A stretch of DNA of 32,377 nucleotides from an uncultured Gilliamella sp. (lineage in GTDB: Bacteria > Pseudomonadota > Gammaproteobacteria > Enterobacterales > Orbaceae). How positions within the stretch are numbered: the first letter of the stretch is position 1; every line of letters begins with the position of its first letter. Under the pieces are notes generated by a model that saw nothing but the letters and a program-made list of their open reading frames with translations, was not told the origin of the DNA and ran no database searches. Shown piece by piece: positions 18,122 to 28,490 of this stretch. The translations under genes and the position numbers were made by a program. Where the stretch lies: positions 1 to 32,377 of the forward strand of contig CALYPO010000014.1 of the NCBI GenBank assembly GCA_945276085.1, in the 5' to 3' direction.

Positions 18122-19531
18122 TTATAAACTATAGTACAACTCAAATTCAACAGGATGTGGAGTCATACGAACACGATCAACATCTTGACGTTTTAAATCA
18201 ATATAAGCATCGATAGTGTCATTAGTAAATACGTTACCACGAGTTAAGAACTCACGATCTGCATCTAAAGCATTAAGTGCTTCTTCAAGTGAGCCAGCCA
18301 CTTGTGGAATTAATTTAGACTCTTCTGGTGGTAAATCGTACAAGTTTTTATCCATCGCATCGCCCGGATGAATTTTATTGATAATGCCATCTAAACCAGC
18401 CATTAACTGCGCTGCAAATGATAAGTATGGGTTACCGGCTGGATCTGGGAAGCGAACTTCAATGCGACGTGCTTTAGGGCTAGTCACAACAGGAATACGA
18501 ATTGACGCAGAGCGGTTACGTGCTGAGTAAGCAAGCATCACTGGTGCTTCATAACCTGGGACTAAACGTTTATACGAGTTAGTTGCAGGGTTGGTAAAGG
18601 CATTAATTGCTTTAGCATGTTTAATAATACCACCGATATAATATAGCGCCATTTCAGATAGGCCCGCATATTTATCGCCTGCAAATAAGTTTACCCCATC
18701 TTTGGCTAATGATTGGTGGCAGTGCATACCTGAACCATTATCGCCAAACATCGGTTTAGGCATAAATGTCGCTGTTTTACCATAAGCATGCGCAACATTT
18801 TGTACTACATACTTATAAATTTGCACTTCATCGGCTTTTTTAGTTAATGTATTAAAACGACAAGCAATTTCGTTTTGACCTGCTGTTGCTACTTCATGGT
18901 GATGCGCTTCAACAACTAAACCTAATTGCTCCATGATTAAACACATTTCAGAACGAATATCTTGGGATGAATCAACGGGAGGAAGTGGGAAGTAACCACC
19001 TTTAACTGCTGGACGATGGCCTTTATTGCCTTCTTCATATTTAGTGCCTGAGTTCCAAGCTGCTTCGATATCATCAATATGTACAAAGCTACCTGACATT
19101 GGCGTACCAAAACGCACATCATCAAATAAGAAAAATTCTGGCTCTGGTCCAAAAATAACCGTATCAGCAATACCTGATGATTTTAAAAACTCTTCAGCAC
19201 GTTTAGCGATTGAACGGGGATCGCGATCATAACCTTGCAATGTCGCAGGCTCTAAAACATCACAACGCAAATTTAACGTCACATCTTCAAAAAATGGATC
19301 AATTACCGCACTTGATGCATCTGGCATTAATACCATGTCTGATTCATTAATACCTTTCCAACCTGCAATTGATGAACCGTCAAACATCTTACCATCTTCA
19401 AAGAAATCAGCATCAATTTGGCTAACAGGAATTGTTACGTGTTGTTCTTTACCTTTTGTGTCGGTAAAACGTAAATCAACAAACTTAACATCGTTTTCTT
19501 TAATTAGTGTTAAAACTTTTTGTGTAGACAT
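18122..19531 (-). CDS. glnA: glutamine synthetase, type I
   Basis: 469 aa, the same length as the E. coli enzyme. It makes glutamine from glutamate, ammonia and ATP as a dodecamer. Recognisable motifs are the N-terminal beta-grasp block [15 protein letters not shown] and [10 protein letters not shown], the metal and ATP motif [11 protein letters not shown], the histidine region [11 protein letters not shown], and the glutamate-binding [17 protein letters not shown]. The adenylylation tyrosine is Y398 in [10 protein letters not shown], so activity is likely to be controlled by adenylylation. It has a good GGAGAAG ribosome site. Nitrogen control is indicated by the sigma-54 promoter and NtrC-type sites upstream. 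Confidence 0.98.
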   Translation of the reverse strand: MSTQKVLTLIKENDVKFVDLRFTDTKGKEQHVTIPVSQIDADFFEDGKMFDGSSIAGWKGINESDMVLMPDASSAVIDPFFEDVTLNLRCDVLEPATLQGYDRDPRSIAKRAEEFLKSSGIADTVIFGPEPEFFLFDDVRFGTPMSGSFVHIDDIEAAWNSGTKYEEGNKGHRPAVKGGYFPLPPVDSSQDIRSEMCLIMEQLGLVVEAHHHEVATAGQNEIACRFNTLTKKADEVQIYKYVVQNVAHAYGKTATFMPKPMFGDNGSGMHCHQSLAKDGVNLFAGDKYAGLSEMALYYIGGIIKHAKAINAFTNPATNSYKRLVPGYEAPVMLAYSARNRSASIRIPVVTSPKARRIEVRFPDPAGNPYLSFAAQLMAGLDGIINKIHPGDAMDKNLYDLPPEESKLIPQVAGSLEEALNALDADREFLTRGNVFTNDTIDAYIDLKRQDVDRVRMTPHPVEFELYYSL

Positions 19532-19600
19532 GTATCTTCTCCATTAAGGACAAATAATTGTTCAGTTTAAAAGGCATTTTTGCCAAGTTGTTTACAGTTA

Positions 19601-19616
19601 TGCAAATATGATGCCA
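19601..19616 (-). promoter_or_regulatory. sigma-54 (RpoN) promoter of glnA
   Basis: Minus-strand TGGCATCATATTTGCA has the invariant GG (-24) and GC (-12) at exact spacing and matches TGGCAC-N5-TTGCA in all but one position. Transcription should start near 19590, about 60 bases before the glnA ATG. Confidence 0.88.
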
Positions 19617-19676
19617 TTTTTTAACCATGCTTAAGTGGTCAATAAGCTAACCTGATAATAACACAAATATTATTAT

Positions 19677-19713
19677 TGCACCAAAATAAAGCAATAAGCA
19701 CCAAAGTAATGCA
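19677..19713 (-). promoter_or_regulatory. tandem NtrC-type enhancer sites upstream of glnA
   Basis: Two 17-mers related to the NtrC palindrome TGCACCAAAATGGTGCA: TGCACCAAAATAAAGCA (19677-19693) and AGCACCAAAGTAATGCA (19697-19713). Their centres are 20 bp apart, two helical turns. A third GCACCAAA half starts at 19711, and TTGGTGCA recurs at 19816-19823. They lie about 95-115 bases upstream of the sigma-54 start, a typical enhancer distance. Confidence 0.7.
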
Positions 19714-20259
19714 CCAAAACCAATCATTGCTACCTAATCAAAGATTACAAAAGCTTAAACTAAAACCAATATAAAATAAGTTATATACAGTTGCAGCTTT
19801 TATAAACTTTCAGTATTGGTGCATACAGATATTTTGTTTGAACTTTACTCCAGCATTTTTTAATGCCTCATGATAATTCAATAATAATTTTTAGTTTTTC
19901 TCAGTGTTATTTTAGTATTAGAAAAAGTAAGTGCTACTTGTTGTCTGTTCGATGGTTAATATTGAAACAAACCAGAAAAATTGGTCACCATGATATGCAA
20001 AAAATAGGAGAAACTAATAAAGATTCCTTGCGTTATTTGGAGGATATTTGATTGGAATTCATATCACTAAATTAGAAAAACGTAATCAATTGAGTAACCA
20101 CTTATCAATATCATTCTGTTTAAAGTCATCTATTTTTAACTTAAAAATCGAATAATCATCATGACATTAATAATGTTTTCACATAATGGTACTATATTTC
20201 ACCGCATAATATCGCTATAATCTTAGCTTATATCGAAAAAATCAGGTAATCACATAAGT
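19714..20259. other. intergenic region between glnA and yibN
   Basis: About 545 bp between divergent genes. An ATG frame of 62 codons (19863-20051) has no ribosome site and no recognisable motif, so I do not call it a gene. A TATAAT at 20216-20221 with a poor -35 may be the yibN promoter. The rest is AT-rich and featureless. Confidence 0.4.
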
Positions 20260-20700
20260 ATGGACTTTATTACACTCGAAATTATTCCTTTTGTAAAAAA
20301 TCACCTTTTACTTTCACTCGGTTGGATTGTGTTATTCATTGCAATCATTGTATTAACGATTAAAAGCAAATTATCGAAAGTTAAGATTATTAATAATGCT
20401 CAAGCAATCAATATGATCAATAAGCAAAATGCCGTTATTGTTGATATTCGTTCTGCTGATAGCTTCAAAAAAGGGCATGTGACTGAATCTCATAATATCT
20501 TGCCGATTGATATTAAAAATGCAAGCGCCAAAACCATTGATAAATTCAAAGAGGATCTTATTATTTTAATCGATGAAAATGGCTTATCATCAACAAATAT
20601 TGGTGAAATTCTTGTAAAACAAGGTTTTTTACATGTTTATGCCTTAAAAGATGGCATTGCTGGATGGAATGGCGAAAATTTACCATTAGTTAGAAAATAA
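20260..20700 (+). CDS. yibN: YibN-type membrane-anchored rhodanese-fold protein lacking cysteine
   Basis: 146 aa, close to E. coli YibN in length and pattern. An N-terminal membrane anchor (about 13-35, LLLSLGWIVLFIAIIVLTI) precedes a rhodanese domain with AVIVDIRSADSFKKGHV and ends in KDGIAGWNGENLPLVRK. In catalytic rhodaneses the active cysteine sits in the loop after the fourth strand. Here that loop reads DENGLSSTN, with serine at the cysteine position, and the whole protein contains no cysteine. It cannot be a sulfurtransferase by the usual mechanism. It is followed by secB and gpsA, as in E. coli but without grxC in between. Confidence 0.92.
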   Translation: MDFITLEIIPFVKNHLLLSLGWIVLFIAIIVLTIKSKLSKVKIINNAQAINMINKQNAVIVDIRSADSFKKGHVTESHNILPIDIKNASAKTIDKFKEDLIILIDENGLSSTNIGEILVKQGFLHVYALKDGIAGWNGENLPLVRK

Positions 20701-20729
20701 TATAATTTAAAAATAAATAAGGTTTTATC

Positions 20730-21203
20730 ATGACTGAACAAAACAATACACAACAAGCCGAAACACAATTCGCAATTCAACGTATTTATACTAAAGATGT
20801 TTCGTTCGAAACCAATAATGTGCCAGAAATTTTTACAAAACAATGGCAACCTGACATGAATATTGAACTTAATTCATCATCTCAAATTTTGAATGAAAGC
20901 GTGTATGAAGTTGCTTTGCGCGTCACAGTAACAGTGAAGTCACAAGATGAAGTTGTGTATATATGTGAAGTTACTCAAGCCGGTATTTTTTCATTAATTG
21001 GCTTTGATGAAAACCAAATACAACACTGCGTTGGGGCTTACTGTCCAAATATATTGTTCCCTTATGCTCGAGAAGTCGTGTCAAGTTTAGTGACCAAAGG
21101 TACATTCCCTCAACTTAATTTAGAGCCAGTAAATTTTGATGCACTATTCCTTAACTATCTTCAACAACAAGCTGAAGCTAGTTCTGCTGAAACACTACAA
21201 TAG
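20730..21203 (+). CDS. secB: protein-export chaperone SecB
   Basis: 157 aa (E. coli 155). A tetrameric cytoplasmic chaperone that holds preproteins unfolded and passes them to SecA. The motifs [18 protein letters not shown] at the N-terminus, the FSLIGFDE loop, and the [17 protein letters not shown] block identify it. The ribosome site is AAGG, 7 bases before the ATG. The yibN-secB-gpsA order is the gammaproteobacterial one, with grxC missing. Confidence 0.97.
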   Translation: MTEQNNTQQAETQFAIQRIYTKDVSFETNNVPEIFTKQWQPDMNIELNSSSQILNESVYEVALRVTVTVKSQDEVVYICEVTQAGIFSLIGFDENQIQHCVGAYCPNILFPYAREVVSSLVTKGTFPQLNLEPVNFDALFLNYLQQQAEASSAETLQ

Positions 21204-21247
21204 TGGTTGTTTGGCAATAAATTTTTAATCAGTTTATCGGATTATTC

Positions 21248-22261
21248 ATGAAAAAAAGCGCTGTAGTAACAGTCATTGGAGCAGGTTCCTATGGAACCTC
21301 TTTAGCAATATTACTGGCTCGTAATGGTCATCCAACACTATTATGGGGTCATAACCCTGATAAAATGACTATTTTGCAGCAAGATAGGCAAAATAAGCAA
21401 TTTTTACCAGATATTGCTTTTCCACCTGAATTACAGGTTGAAACGGATTTACAAACCGCTGTTAGTGCTGCGCCCATCTTACTTATTGTAGTACCTAGTC
21501 ACGCTTTTGCTACTATTTTAAAGCAAATTAAACCTTTTTTACGTAAAGATTCAAAAATCGTTTGGGCGACAAAGGGTTTAGAAGCCGACACAGGACGTTT
21601 ATTACAAGATGTAGCAAGAGAAATTCTAGGTAATGAAATTCCTTTAGCAGTCATTTCTGGTCCGACCTTTGCCAAAGAAGTCGCATCAGGTTTACCCACT
21701 GCAGTGACCGTTGCATCGACCGATGATTTGTTTTTAACTGAGTTACAGAATTTATTTCACTGTAGTAAAAGTTTTCGTGTTTATAGCAGTAAAGATTTTA
21801 TTGGCGTACAACTAGGTGGCGCTGTCAAAAATGTTATTGCTATTGGTGCAGGTCTATCTGATGGACTTGGTTTTGGTGCCAATGCTCGAACAGCGCTAAT
21901 TACCCGAGGATTGGCTGAAATGATGCGATTAGGTGCTAAACTTGGCGCTGACCCTGCCACCTTTATGGGGATGGCTGGGCTTGGTGATCTGGTCTTAACT
22001 TGTACTGATAATCAATCACGTAATCGTCGCTTTGGTATATTATTAGGTCAAAATAAAACCATTGAAGAAGCACAAAAAACGATAGCTCAAGTTGTCGAAG
22101 GATATAAAAACACCAAAGAAGTCTGGCTATTAGCTAAAAACAATCACGTCGATATGCCAATTACAGAACAGATATATCAAGTCCTATATGAACATAAAGA
22201 TCCAAAACAAGCGGCAATGGCATTACTTGGGCGTTCGCAAAAAGAAGAATTAAAAAGTTAA
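21248..22261 (+). CDS. gpsA: NAD(P)-dependent glycerol-3-phosphate dehydrogenase
   Basis: 337 aa. It reduces dihydroxyacetone phosphate to sn-glycerol 3-phosphate, the start of phospholipid synthesis. The N-terminal Rossmann motif [10 protein letters not shown] (11-20), [10 protein letters not shown] (138-147) and the catalytic lysine K194 in [13 protein letters not shown] are present, as is [20 protein letters not shown]. It is preceded by a weak ribosome site 44 bases after secB, likely the same operon. A hairpin follows and could stop both this gene and its convergent neighbour. Confidence 0.97.
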   Translation: MKKSAVVTVIGAGSYGTSLAILLARNGHPTLLWGHNPDKMTILQQDRQNKQFLPDIAFPPELQVETDLQTAVSAAPILLIVVPSHAFATILKQIKPFLRKDSKIVWATKGLEADTGRLLQDVAREILGNEIPLAVISGPTFAKEVASGLPTAVTVASTDDLFLTELQNLFHCSKSFRVYSSKDFIGVQLGGAVKNVIAIGAGLSDGLGFGANARTALITRGLAEMMRLGAKLGADPATFMGMAGLGDLVLTCTDNQSRNRRFGILLGQNKTIEEAQKTIAQVVEGYKNTKEVWLLAKNNHVDMPITEQIYQVLYEHKDPKQAAMALLGRSQKEELKS

Positions 22262-22305
22262 GTTTTATATCGATAAAAGGCTATTGCTTACTTAAAAATT
22301 TGTGT

Positions 22306-22330
22306 AAAAAAAAGGGCTATTGCCCTATTT
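22306..22330. terminator. bidirectional terminator between gpsA and the cyclodeaminase-like gene
   Basis: Hairpin AGGGC/GCCCT with a TATT loop. An eight-A run on its left gives a T-run for the minus strand, and ATTTTATATT follows on the plus strand. It is directly adjacent to the minus-strand stop codon. Confidence 0.75.
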
Positions 22331-23304
22331 TATATTATTAAGCCGATTGCTTTTTGTTTGGCTTTTAAGTAAATATCATAGCCAACGTAAACATCTAGCA
22401 CAGCGGTACCAACGGTTTTAAATAACGTAATTTGCTGATCATTTTCACGACATAGCGTAGAGTCCATCACTAAATTGCCTAATTCTAAAAAATCATCTTT
22501 AGACACTAACTTTTGATTGATCGGATCGATGATATCGCCGGCTTCAGCAAAAACACCTGCTTTAGTATCAAGAACACGAATAGACGATTTTTTCACTACA
22601 TCACTTGGAATTTCATGCATTTCTGGCGTATAAGCACCAACACCATTAATATGAGTGCCTGGTTTAACGTTAGCACCATTAAACGTCGCTACTTTTGAAG
22701 TCGTCACAGAAGTAATAATATCGGCTTGACTAATATCTTGATCCAAGTCCTGTGAGCAATAAAAATTAGCAGAGAAATGTTCAAATTGTCTTTTCATCGC
22801 TTCGGTGAACTGTTTGGCTTTTTCACTATCAATATCAAAAATGGCCACGTCTGTTAGTGGACGAACAGTTAGCATTGCCTCCAACTGAGATACAGCTTGT
22901 CCTCCCGTACCAATTAATACCGCGCGACGAGCATCTTTACGCGCTAATAAATCTGTTGCCGCGCCTTGTACCGCACCAGTTCGAAGTTGAGTAACATAAG
23001 TGCCATCTAACATTGCACAAACTTCACCTGTTTGTGGATTAAGCAATAAGACTTGTGCCGGTACTGATGGCTTACCTAAGGTTGGATTATCAGGAAAGAC
23101 TGACACAATTTTAATGCCGACAATATCGCTCCCTTTTATATGTGCAGGCATAAATAAACTCTGCCCCTTTTGCATATCAAAATTAATCCGTAATGGTACC
23201 TCACTGTTACCCTCGGTATAAATTTTCAAAGCTTGCTTATCTGCTGCAATCGCATCTTGCATGGTATAAACTTTTTTAATCTCATTAGCCGTTAATATTA
23301 ACAT
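22330..23304 (-). CDS. ornithine cyclodeaminase / mu-crystallin family dehydrogenase
   Basis: 324 aa from the ATG at 23304, chosen over an in-frame ATG 45 bases upstream because TGGAG precedes it at proper spacing and MLILTANEIKKV is the family's usual beginning. It is an NAD(P)-binding enzyme. K65 in GIKIVSVFP and R108 in QLRTGA match the substrate site, and GTGGQAVSQ (132-140) is the nucleotide-binding loop. Relatives act as ornithine cyclodeaminase, alanine dehydrogenase, or reductases of cyclic imines. The exact substrate cannot be read, so no symbol is given. The gene is alone, pointing away from aas and ending at the terminator shared with gpsA. Confidence 0.88.
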   Translation of the reverse strand: MLILTANEIKKVYTMQDAIAADKQALKIYTEGNSEVPLRINFDMQKGQSLFMPAHIKGSDIVGIKIVSVFPDNPTLGKPSVPAQVLLLNPQTGEVCAMLDGTYVTQLRTGAVQGAATDLLARKDARRAVLIGTGGQAVSQLEAMLTVRPLTDVAIFDIDSEKAKQFTEAMKRQFEHFSANFYCSQDLDQDISQADIITSVTTSKVATFNGANVKPGTHINGVGAYTPEMHEIPSDVVKKSSIRVLDTKAGVFAEAGDIIDPINQKLVSKDDFLELGNLVMDSTLCRENDQQITLFKTVGTAVLDVYVGYDIYLKAKQKAIGLII

Positions 23305-23498
23305 TTTATCTCCAGTCCATTTTTTAATGCTTATTTTTTTGAGCAACATCGATTGTCTAATTATTCAATAGCCCTAATGGCATTTATAATAATGTTTTGT
23401 TTTAATTGAAATAACAGGATAAATTGCTTATCTTGTATATTGCTTACTTTTTCACTATTATGACAAAGTGTAATTTTGCACGACAATTGAGAAATCAG

Positions 23499-25640
23499 AT
23501 GTTATTTAAAATACTAAAATTTTTTCTTAAGATTTTATTTCATGTTAAAGTTCATGGCAATCTAGATAATTTAAAACAAGATAGGCTTCTTATCACGCCT
23601 AATCATGTTTCCTTCCTCGATGGCGTTTTAATCGGTGTTTTTTTACCAGTAAAACCTGTTTTTGCTATCTACGCAGGCTATATAGACCATTGGTTGGTAC
23701 GTTTAGCAAAGCGTTATGTTGATTTTGTGCCAATGGATCCTATCAGTCCTATGGCAATAAAACGATTAGTTCGTGAAATTGAAAAAGGCCGGCCAATTGT
23801 GATTTTCCCTGAAGGCCGAATCACAATAACAGGTTCGTTAATGAAAATTTATGATGGTGCGGCTTTTGTTGCGGCTCGTTCTAAAGCGACTATCGTACCA
23901 GTTTGGATTGAAGGGGCGGAGTTTACCTTAACCAGTCGTTTAAAAGGATTATTCAAACGGCATTTGTTTCCAAAGATAACAATTCATGTTCTTGAGCCGA
24001 CCTCTATTCCAATGCCAAATGCGCCAAAAGCCAGAGATAGGCGTTACATTGCAGGCGAAAAACTGCATGAAATTATGATGAATGCTCGCATGGCAAGTCG
24101 CCCCAAATTGACACTATTTGAAGCTTTACTTGAAGCACAAGTAAAATACGGGGTTAAGTCACGTATGGTGCAAGACCCGACAACATCGGAAGCGTCGTAC
24201 CGAAACCTTCTTAAACAAATTATTGGTGTTAGTTGCATCATTGCTAAAATAACGAAAAGAAAAGAACGAGTCGGACTGTTATTACCAAATGCAACAATTA
24301 CTGTTGCAACTATTTTTGGTTTATCGGTTAAAAACAGAATTCCAGCAATGCTTAATTATACAGCAGGCACCAAAGGCATAACCTGTGCGGTAACAGCGGC
24401 TGAAATTAAAACCATTATTACTTCTCGAAAATTCATCCAAAAAGGTAAGCTTGATTACTTACTTGAAGAAGTCAAGGGTGTTAAATGGTATTTCCTTGAA
24501 GATTTACGTAAAAGCTTAACCTTCAGTGATAAATTATATATTTTAATTCATCAATATATTCCACGTTTGGTTCAGCGTCGTCAATCTAGTGATGACGAAG
24601 CATTAGTACTCTTTACTTCCGGATCTGAAGGTAATCCTAAAGGTGTGGTACATAGCCATAATAGTTTGATTGCCAATGTAGAACAAATTCGAACAGTTAT
24701 CGATCCAACACCAGCAGACCGTTTTATGTCAGCTTTGCCACTGTTTCATGCTTTTGGTATTACTGCTGGTCTATTTTTACCGCTGTTTTCAGGCAGTCGA
24801 ACCTTTTTATATCCAAATCCATTACATTATCGTATGGTTCCCGAAATTATCTATGACCAAAATTGTACTGTTCTATTTGGTACACCAACATTCTTAGCTA
24901 ACTATGCGCGATATGCACACCCTTATGATTTTATGCGCTTACGTTACGTAGTTGCGGGTGCTGAAAAACTACCAGATTCAGTTCGAGAACAATGGAAAGA
25001 TAAATTTGGTATTCGTATTTTAGAAGGTTATGGTGTGACCGAATGTGCACCGGTTGTTGCCCTTAATGTGCCTATGGCCTTTAAAGCGGGCACAGTTGGA
25101 CGATTACTACCGGGTATGATTTCACGATTAATTCCGATATCAGGGATTACCGATGGTGGCGAACTACAATTAAAAGGGCCTAACGTGATGAAAGGTTACT
25201 TACGTGTTGAAAATCCAGGTAAACTTGAAGTCCCTGCTGCCACAGATGAAAACGGCAAGGTCGAAAAAGGTTGGTATGATACTGGCGATATTGTCGCTAT
25301 TGATAACGAAGGTTTTGTTACCATTAAAGGACGCTTAAAACGATTTGCTAAAATTGCCGGTGAAATGGTGTCATTAGAAAGTGTTGAAGCTCTAGCCAAA
25401 AAAGTCGATCCCGATTCGATGAATGGCGCAACAGTGAAAACAGACTCGGCTAAAGGCGAAGCAATTGTACTGTTTACCACATCGTCTAACATTAATCGAG
25501 AATTACTCAATCAAGCCGCTCAAGAACTGGGTATACCAACATTAGCCATTCCACGTGATATTCGGGTTGTTAAAGAGTTACCATTACTTGGCACGGGTAA
25601 AATCGATTTTATCACGCTAAGAAAAATGGCCGATGAATAA
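23499..25640 (+). CDS. aas: bifunctional acyltransferase / acyl-ACP synthetase Aas
   Basis: 713 aa from the ATG at 23499, which aligns with E. coli Aas from its first residue. A longer frame to a TTG at 23424 exists, and that TTG has a better ribosome-site-like AGGA, so the start is not certain. The protein re-acylates lysophosphatidylethanolamine in the inner membrane. The N-terminal acyltransferase has NHVSFLD (35-41) with catalytic H36 and FPEGRIT. The C-terminal AMP-forming ligase has the ATP loop [12 protein letters not shown], the YGVTE motif and GWYDTGD. It overlaps lplT by 8 bases. The order aas-lplT is opposite to the lplT-aas order of E. coli. Confidence 0.95.
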   Translation: MLFKILKFFLKILFHVKVHGNLDNLKQDRLLITPNHVSFLDGVLIGVFLPVKPVFAIYAGYIDHWLVRLAKRYVDFVPMDPISPMAIKRLVREIEKGRPIVIFPEGRITITGSLMKIYDGAAFVAARSKATIVPVWIEGAEFTLTSRLKGLFKRHLFPKITIHVLEPTSIPMPNAPKARDRRYIAGEKLHEIMMNARMASRPKLTLFEALLEAQVKYGVKSRMVQDPTTSEASYRNLLKQIIGVSCIIAKITKRKERVGLLLPNATITVATIFGLSVKNRIPAMLNYTAGTKGITCAVTAAEIKTIITSRKFIQKGKLDYLLEEVKGVKWYFLEDLRKSLTFSDKLYILIHQYIPRLVQRRQSSDDEALVLFTSGSEGNPKGVVHSHNSLIANVEQIRTVIDPTPADRFMSALPLFHAFGITAGLFLPLFSGSRTFLYPNPLHYRMVPEIIYDQNCTVLFGTPTFLANYARYAHPYDFMRLRYVVAGAEKLPDSVREQWKDKFGIRILEGYGVTECAPVVALNVPMAFKAGTVGRLLPGMISRLIPISGITDGGELQLKGPNVMKGYLRVENPGKLEVPAATDENGKVEKGWYDTGDIVAIDNEGFVTIKGRLKRFAKIAGEMVSLESVEALAKKVDPDSMNGATVKTDSAKGEAIVLFTTSSNINRELLNQAAQELGIPTLAIPRDIRVVKELPLLGTGKIDFITLRKMADE

Positions 25641-26841
25641 GTCAGAATCTACTATGAAACAATATTCACTATTAAGCAAAGGCATGGTAGCAACCATGCT
25701 AGCGCAGTTTTTTTCAGCATTTGCGGATAATGCAATCTTTTTTGCTATTCTTGCTTATATTAAAAATTTGCATTACCCACAATGGAGCCAATCAGTATTA
25801 CAAATTAGCTTTGTTGTTCCTTTTATAATTCTTTCACCTTTTGTTGGCCAATTTGCCGATAGTATGTCTAAAGGCAAAGCGATGATGATAGCCAATGGTC
25901 TAAAATTAATTGGCGCAGCAAGTATCTGCTTAAATATTAGTCCCTTTATCGGTTATTTTTTAGTGGGTATTGGCGCTGCCGGTTACTCTCCAGCAAAATA
26001 TGGTATTTTAGGCGAGCTGACATCGGGTGATAAGTTAATAAAAGCGAATGGTTTAATTGAAGCATCAACAATTGCAGCAATTCTGCTGGGTTCTTTGGCT
26101 GGTGGGCATATTGCCGATATGAATGTCAGTGCATCCTTACTTACTTGTGTTTTAATGTATGCACTCGCCGTAATTGCTAACATATTTATTCCCAAGTTAC
26201 CTGCTGCAAGAAAAGATATTCACTGGAAATTTACCAGTATGGTGAAAGATTTTACCCGCACAGTCAAAATCATCTTCAGTAATAAACAAGCTTTATATAC
26301 GCTATTAGGCACCAGCCTATTTTGGGGAGCAGGCATTACATTACGTTTTTTATTGATTAGCTGGGTGCCTGTGGTTTTAGGTATTGTTGACAATTCAACC
26401 CCGACCAATCTTAATGCCATTGTTGCCATCGGCATTGTAATTGGCGCTGGTTTAGCGAGTGCATTTATTTCGATCGATAAAACATTACGTTGTATTCCTG
26501 CTGGAATCATGATGGGCATTGCCGTTATAGCTTTTACATTGCAAAGCCATATCATTTCATCCTATATTTTATTAGTGATCATTGGTGCACTAGGTGGATT
26601 TTTCTTAGTACCACTCAATGCCTTGATCCAAAAAATGGGCAAAGATTTAGTTGGTGCAGGTAGTGTCATATCAATCCAAAACTTAAGCGAATATAGTGCA
26701 ATGATGATCATGTTAGGGCTTTATACCTTAGCCGTTGCGCTCAACCTCCCTGTTATTGCTATTGGTGTAGGTTTTGGTTGCTTATTTACGCTAATAATAT
26801 TTCTTCTATGGCTAGGATTAAGAAAACATGCAAAATATTAA
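25633..26841 (+). CDS. lplT: lysophospholipid transporter LplT
   Basis: 402 aa. A major-facilitator-type flippase with about 12 membrane segments that moves lysophospholipid to the inner leaflet, where Aas re-acylates it. [21 protein letters not shown] at the start, the segment [20 protein letters not shown] and [16 protein letters not shown] match E. coli LplT closely. The start codon overlaps the end of aas and the stop overlaps the murQ start by 14 bases, so the three genes are likely one coupled unit. Confidence 0.95.
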   Translation: MNKSESTMKQYSLLSKGMVATMLAQFFSAFADNAIFFAILAYIKNLHYPQWSQSVLQISFVVPFIILSPFVGQFADSMSKGKAMMIANGLKLIGAASICLNISPFIGYFLVGIGAAGYSPAKYGILGELTSGDKLIKANGLIEASTIAAILLGSLAGGHIADMNVSASLLTCVLMYALAVIANIFIPKLPAARKDIHWKFTSMVKDFTRTVKIIFSNKQALYTLLGTSLFWGAGITLRFLLISWVPVVLGIVDNSTPTNLNAIVAIGIVIGAGLASAFISIDKTLRCIPAGIMMGIAVIAFTLQSHIISSYILLVIIGALGGFFLVPLNALIQKMGKDLVGAGSVISIQNLSEYSAMMIMLGLYTLAVALNLPVIAIGVGFGCLFTLIIFLLWLGLRKHAKY

Positions 26842-27739
26842 TTTATCTTCTATGTTAACCGAGAGCCGCAATCTCAATAGTGAACAAATTGATAATTGCT
26901 CTACATTAGAAATTCTTAAAATTATCAATAATGAAGATAAAAAAGTTGCCTTAGCAGTAGAGCAAGAATTAAGCAACATAGCTCAAGCAGTAGATGTAGT
27001 TAGTCACGCTTTGTTAAATCAAGGTAGATTAGTTTACATTGGTGCTGGCACATCGGGCCGTTTAGGCATTTTAGATGCCAGTGAATGCCCACCAACTTAT
27101 GGCACACCGCCTGAACTGGTCATCGGCTTAATCGCTGGTGGTCAGCAGGCAATCTTTCATGCTGTTGAAAATGCTGAAGACAATCCACAATTAGCTGAAC
27201 GTGATTTAACCAAGATCAATTTATCAGCCAACGATGTTTTAGTCGGAATTGCAGCTAGTGGGCGCACACCTTATGTTCTTGGTGCCATGCACTTTGCTAA
27301 ATCACTGGGGTGCAAAGTTGTAAGCTTATGCTGCAATCCCAAAGCTCCCATGCTTGAATTAGCCGATATCGCAATCACTCCCATTGTTGGTGCAGAAGTG
27401 ATCACCGGCTCATCTAGAATGAAAGCGGGCACGGCACAAAAGCTTGTACTAAATATGTTAACCACAGCAAGTATGATTAAAATTGGCAAAGTTTACGGTA
27501 ACTTGATGGTAGATGTTGAAGCAACCAATGCTAAACTGATTGAGCGCCAAATATCAATTGTTATGCAAGCAACCGATTGTGACCGACAAACCGCGACTTT
27601 AGCATTACAACAAAGTAATCGACACTGTAAAACAGCTATTTTAATGATTTTAGCTAATCTATCTTTTACGCAAGCCAAAAAGGTCCTATCAGAAAATAGT
27701 GGATTTATTCGTCGTGCGCTAAAAGATCATGGCTTATAA
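26828..27739 (+). CDS. murQ: N-acetylmuramic acid 6-phosphate etherase
   Basis: 303 aa (E. coli 298). It cleaves the D-lactyl ether of MurNAc 6-phosphate, giving GlcNAc 6-phosphate and lactate in cell-wall recycling. The SIS domain has [21 protein letters not shown] around 73-93. The catalytic acid/base residues correspond to E86 and E117. The block [17 protein letters not shown] and the C-terminal helical part are complete. The start overlaps lplT by 14 bases, with no separate ribosome site. The usual partner murP is absent, so MurNAc-6-P probably comes from anhydro-MurNAc recycling or from an unlinked importer. Confidence 0.95.
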   Translation: MQNINLSSMLTESRNLNSEQIDNCSTLEILKIINNEDKKVALAVEQELSNIAQAVDVVSHALLNQGRLVYIGAGTSGRLGILDASECPPTYGTPPELVIGLIAGGQQAIFHAVENAEDNPQLAERDLTKINLSANDVLVGIAASGRTPYVLGAMHFAKSLGCKVVSLCCNPKAPMLELADIAITPIVGAEVITGSSRMKAGTAQKLVLNMLTTASMIKIGKVYGNLMVDVEATNAKLIERQISIVMQATDCDRQTATLALQQSNRHCKTAILMILANLSFTQAKKVLSENSGFIRRALKDHGL

Positions 27740-27754
27740 AATAACGATTAAAAT

Positions 27755-27777
27755 ACCTTTAAAAAAGGTGATTTTTA
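27755..27777 (+). terminator. weak rho-independent terminator after murQ
   Basis: ACCTTT/AAAGGT 6-bp stem with a 3-base loop, then GATTTTT. Short and AT-rich, but placed right after the murQ stop. Confidence 0.5.
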
Positions 27778-27893
27778 GTTCAAATGTATTTTTAAAAAAT
27801 AGCAATATAGTACATTTGACGAAAATAATCTCAATTTAATTTTTACAGTTGCATTTGGTAAATCAAAAAACTAAGACAATCTAATTTAGCGTA

Positions 27894-27935
27894 TAGATCA
27901 CATCAGTTATCTTTGACATTGTTTGATGTGATCTA
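27894..27935. repeat. 12-bp inverted repeat with CRP-type half sites
   Basis: TAGATCACATCA and its exact inverse TGATGTGATCTA, 18 bases apart. Each arm contains the CRP-like half TGTGATCTA. There is no T-run, so it is not a terminator. Confidence 0.6.
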
Positions 27936-28472
27936 AAGTTGAGCGATAAAAAACTCCTTAAAATTAAATCAGCAGCAATATTGAGTTGCATGTTAGCAAA
28001 ACATACCTGACGAAATGGACAAAAACCAATCAATTAGCTTTGAAGAAAATCATCTTAAAAGTCTAAAATGGTAGATGTTTTAGTCAACAACTTGTTGATT
28101 TAATATCAAAATCCATCATTATGGATTAAATAACTGATAATTAATTTTGCGTCAATAACCAGTAATAATCATCATATAATAAGATTAAATACTGATTATC
28201 AATAAGCATAAAATAACAGTATCCATTATTAGATGGATGATCAATAATTAGCAAAATTTCGTAACAAGAATAAATGATTTTTTAAAAATAGATAAAATTC
28301 TTCTATAAAAAAATAGATTATCTATACTTAACTTATTAATAAATGTTATGATTTAACAGTTAATTATATAAAAATTAGGAATATAAACATTTGTTTTACA
28401 AACAACTATGTACCTCATATTTTTTATAAACAGACTTTTTATGTTCAATGTTTTTACATATGACTTAACTAA

Positions 28473-28490
28473 ACCAAACTAGTTTTTGGT
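28473..28490. promoter_or_regulatory. candidate operator before the mannose PTS operon
   Basis: ACCAAACTAGTTTTTGGT, with 6-bp arms ACCAAA/TTTGGT, centred about 65 bases before the manX ATG. The cognate regulator is unknown. Confidence 0.35.

Noticed and set aside
19863..20051. 62-codon plus-strand frame between glnA and yibN
   Set aside because: No ribosome site, no recognisable motif, and it lies among AT-rich promoter DNA; length is not unusual by chance.
23305..23349. Upstream ATG giving a 339-aa cyclodeaminase-like protein
   Set aside because: The ATG at 23304 has TGGAG at good distance and starts the family's normal first strand; the added residues are basic and unrelated.
23424..23498. 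TTG start that would extend Aas by 25 residues
   Set aside because: The E. coli protein aligns from the internal ATG at 23499. The extra residues resemble nothing in the family, although the TTG does have an AGGA in front, so some doubt remains.
28081..28127. Possible CRISPR-like repeat pattern in the manX upstream region
   Set aside because: The repeats are inverted and only two, with no regular direct repeats or spacers and no cas genes.
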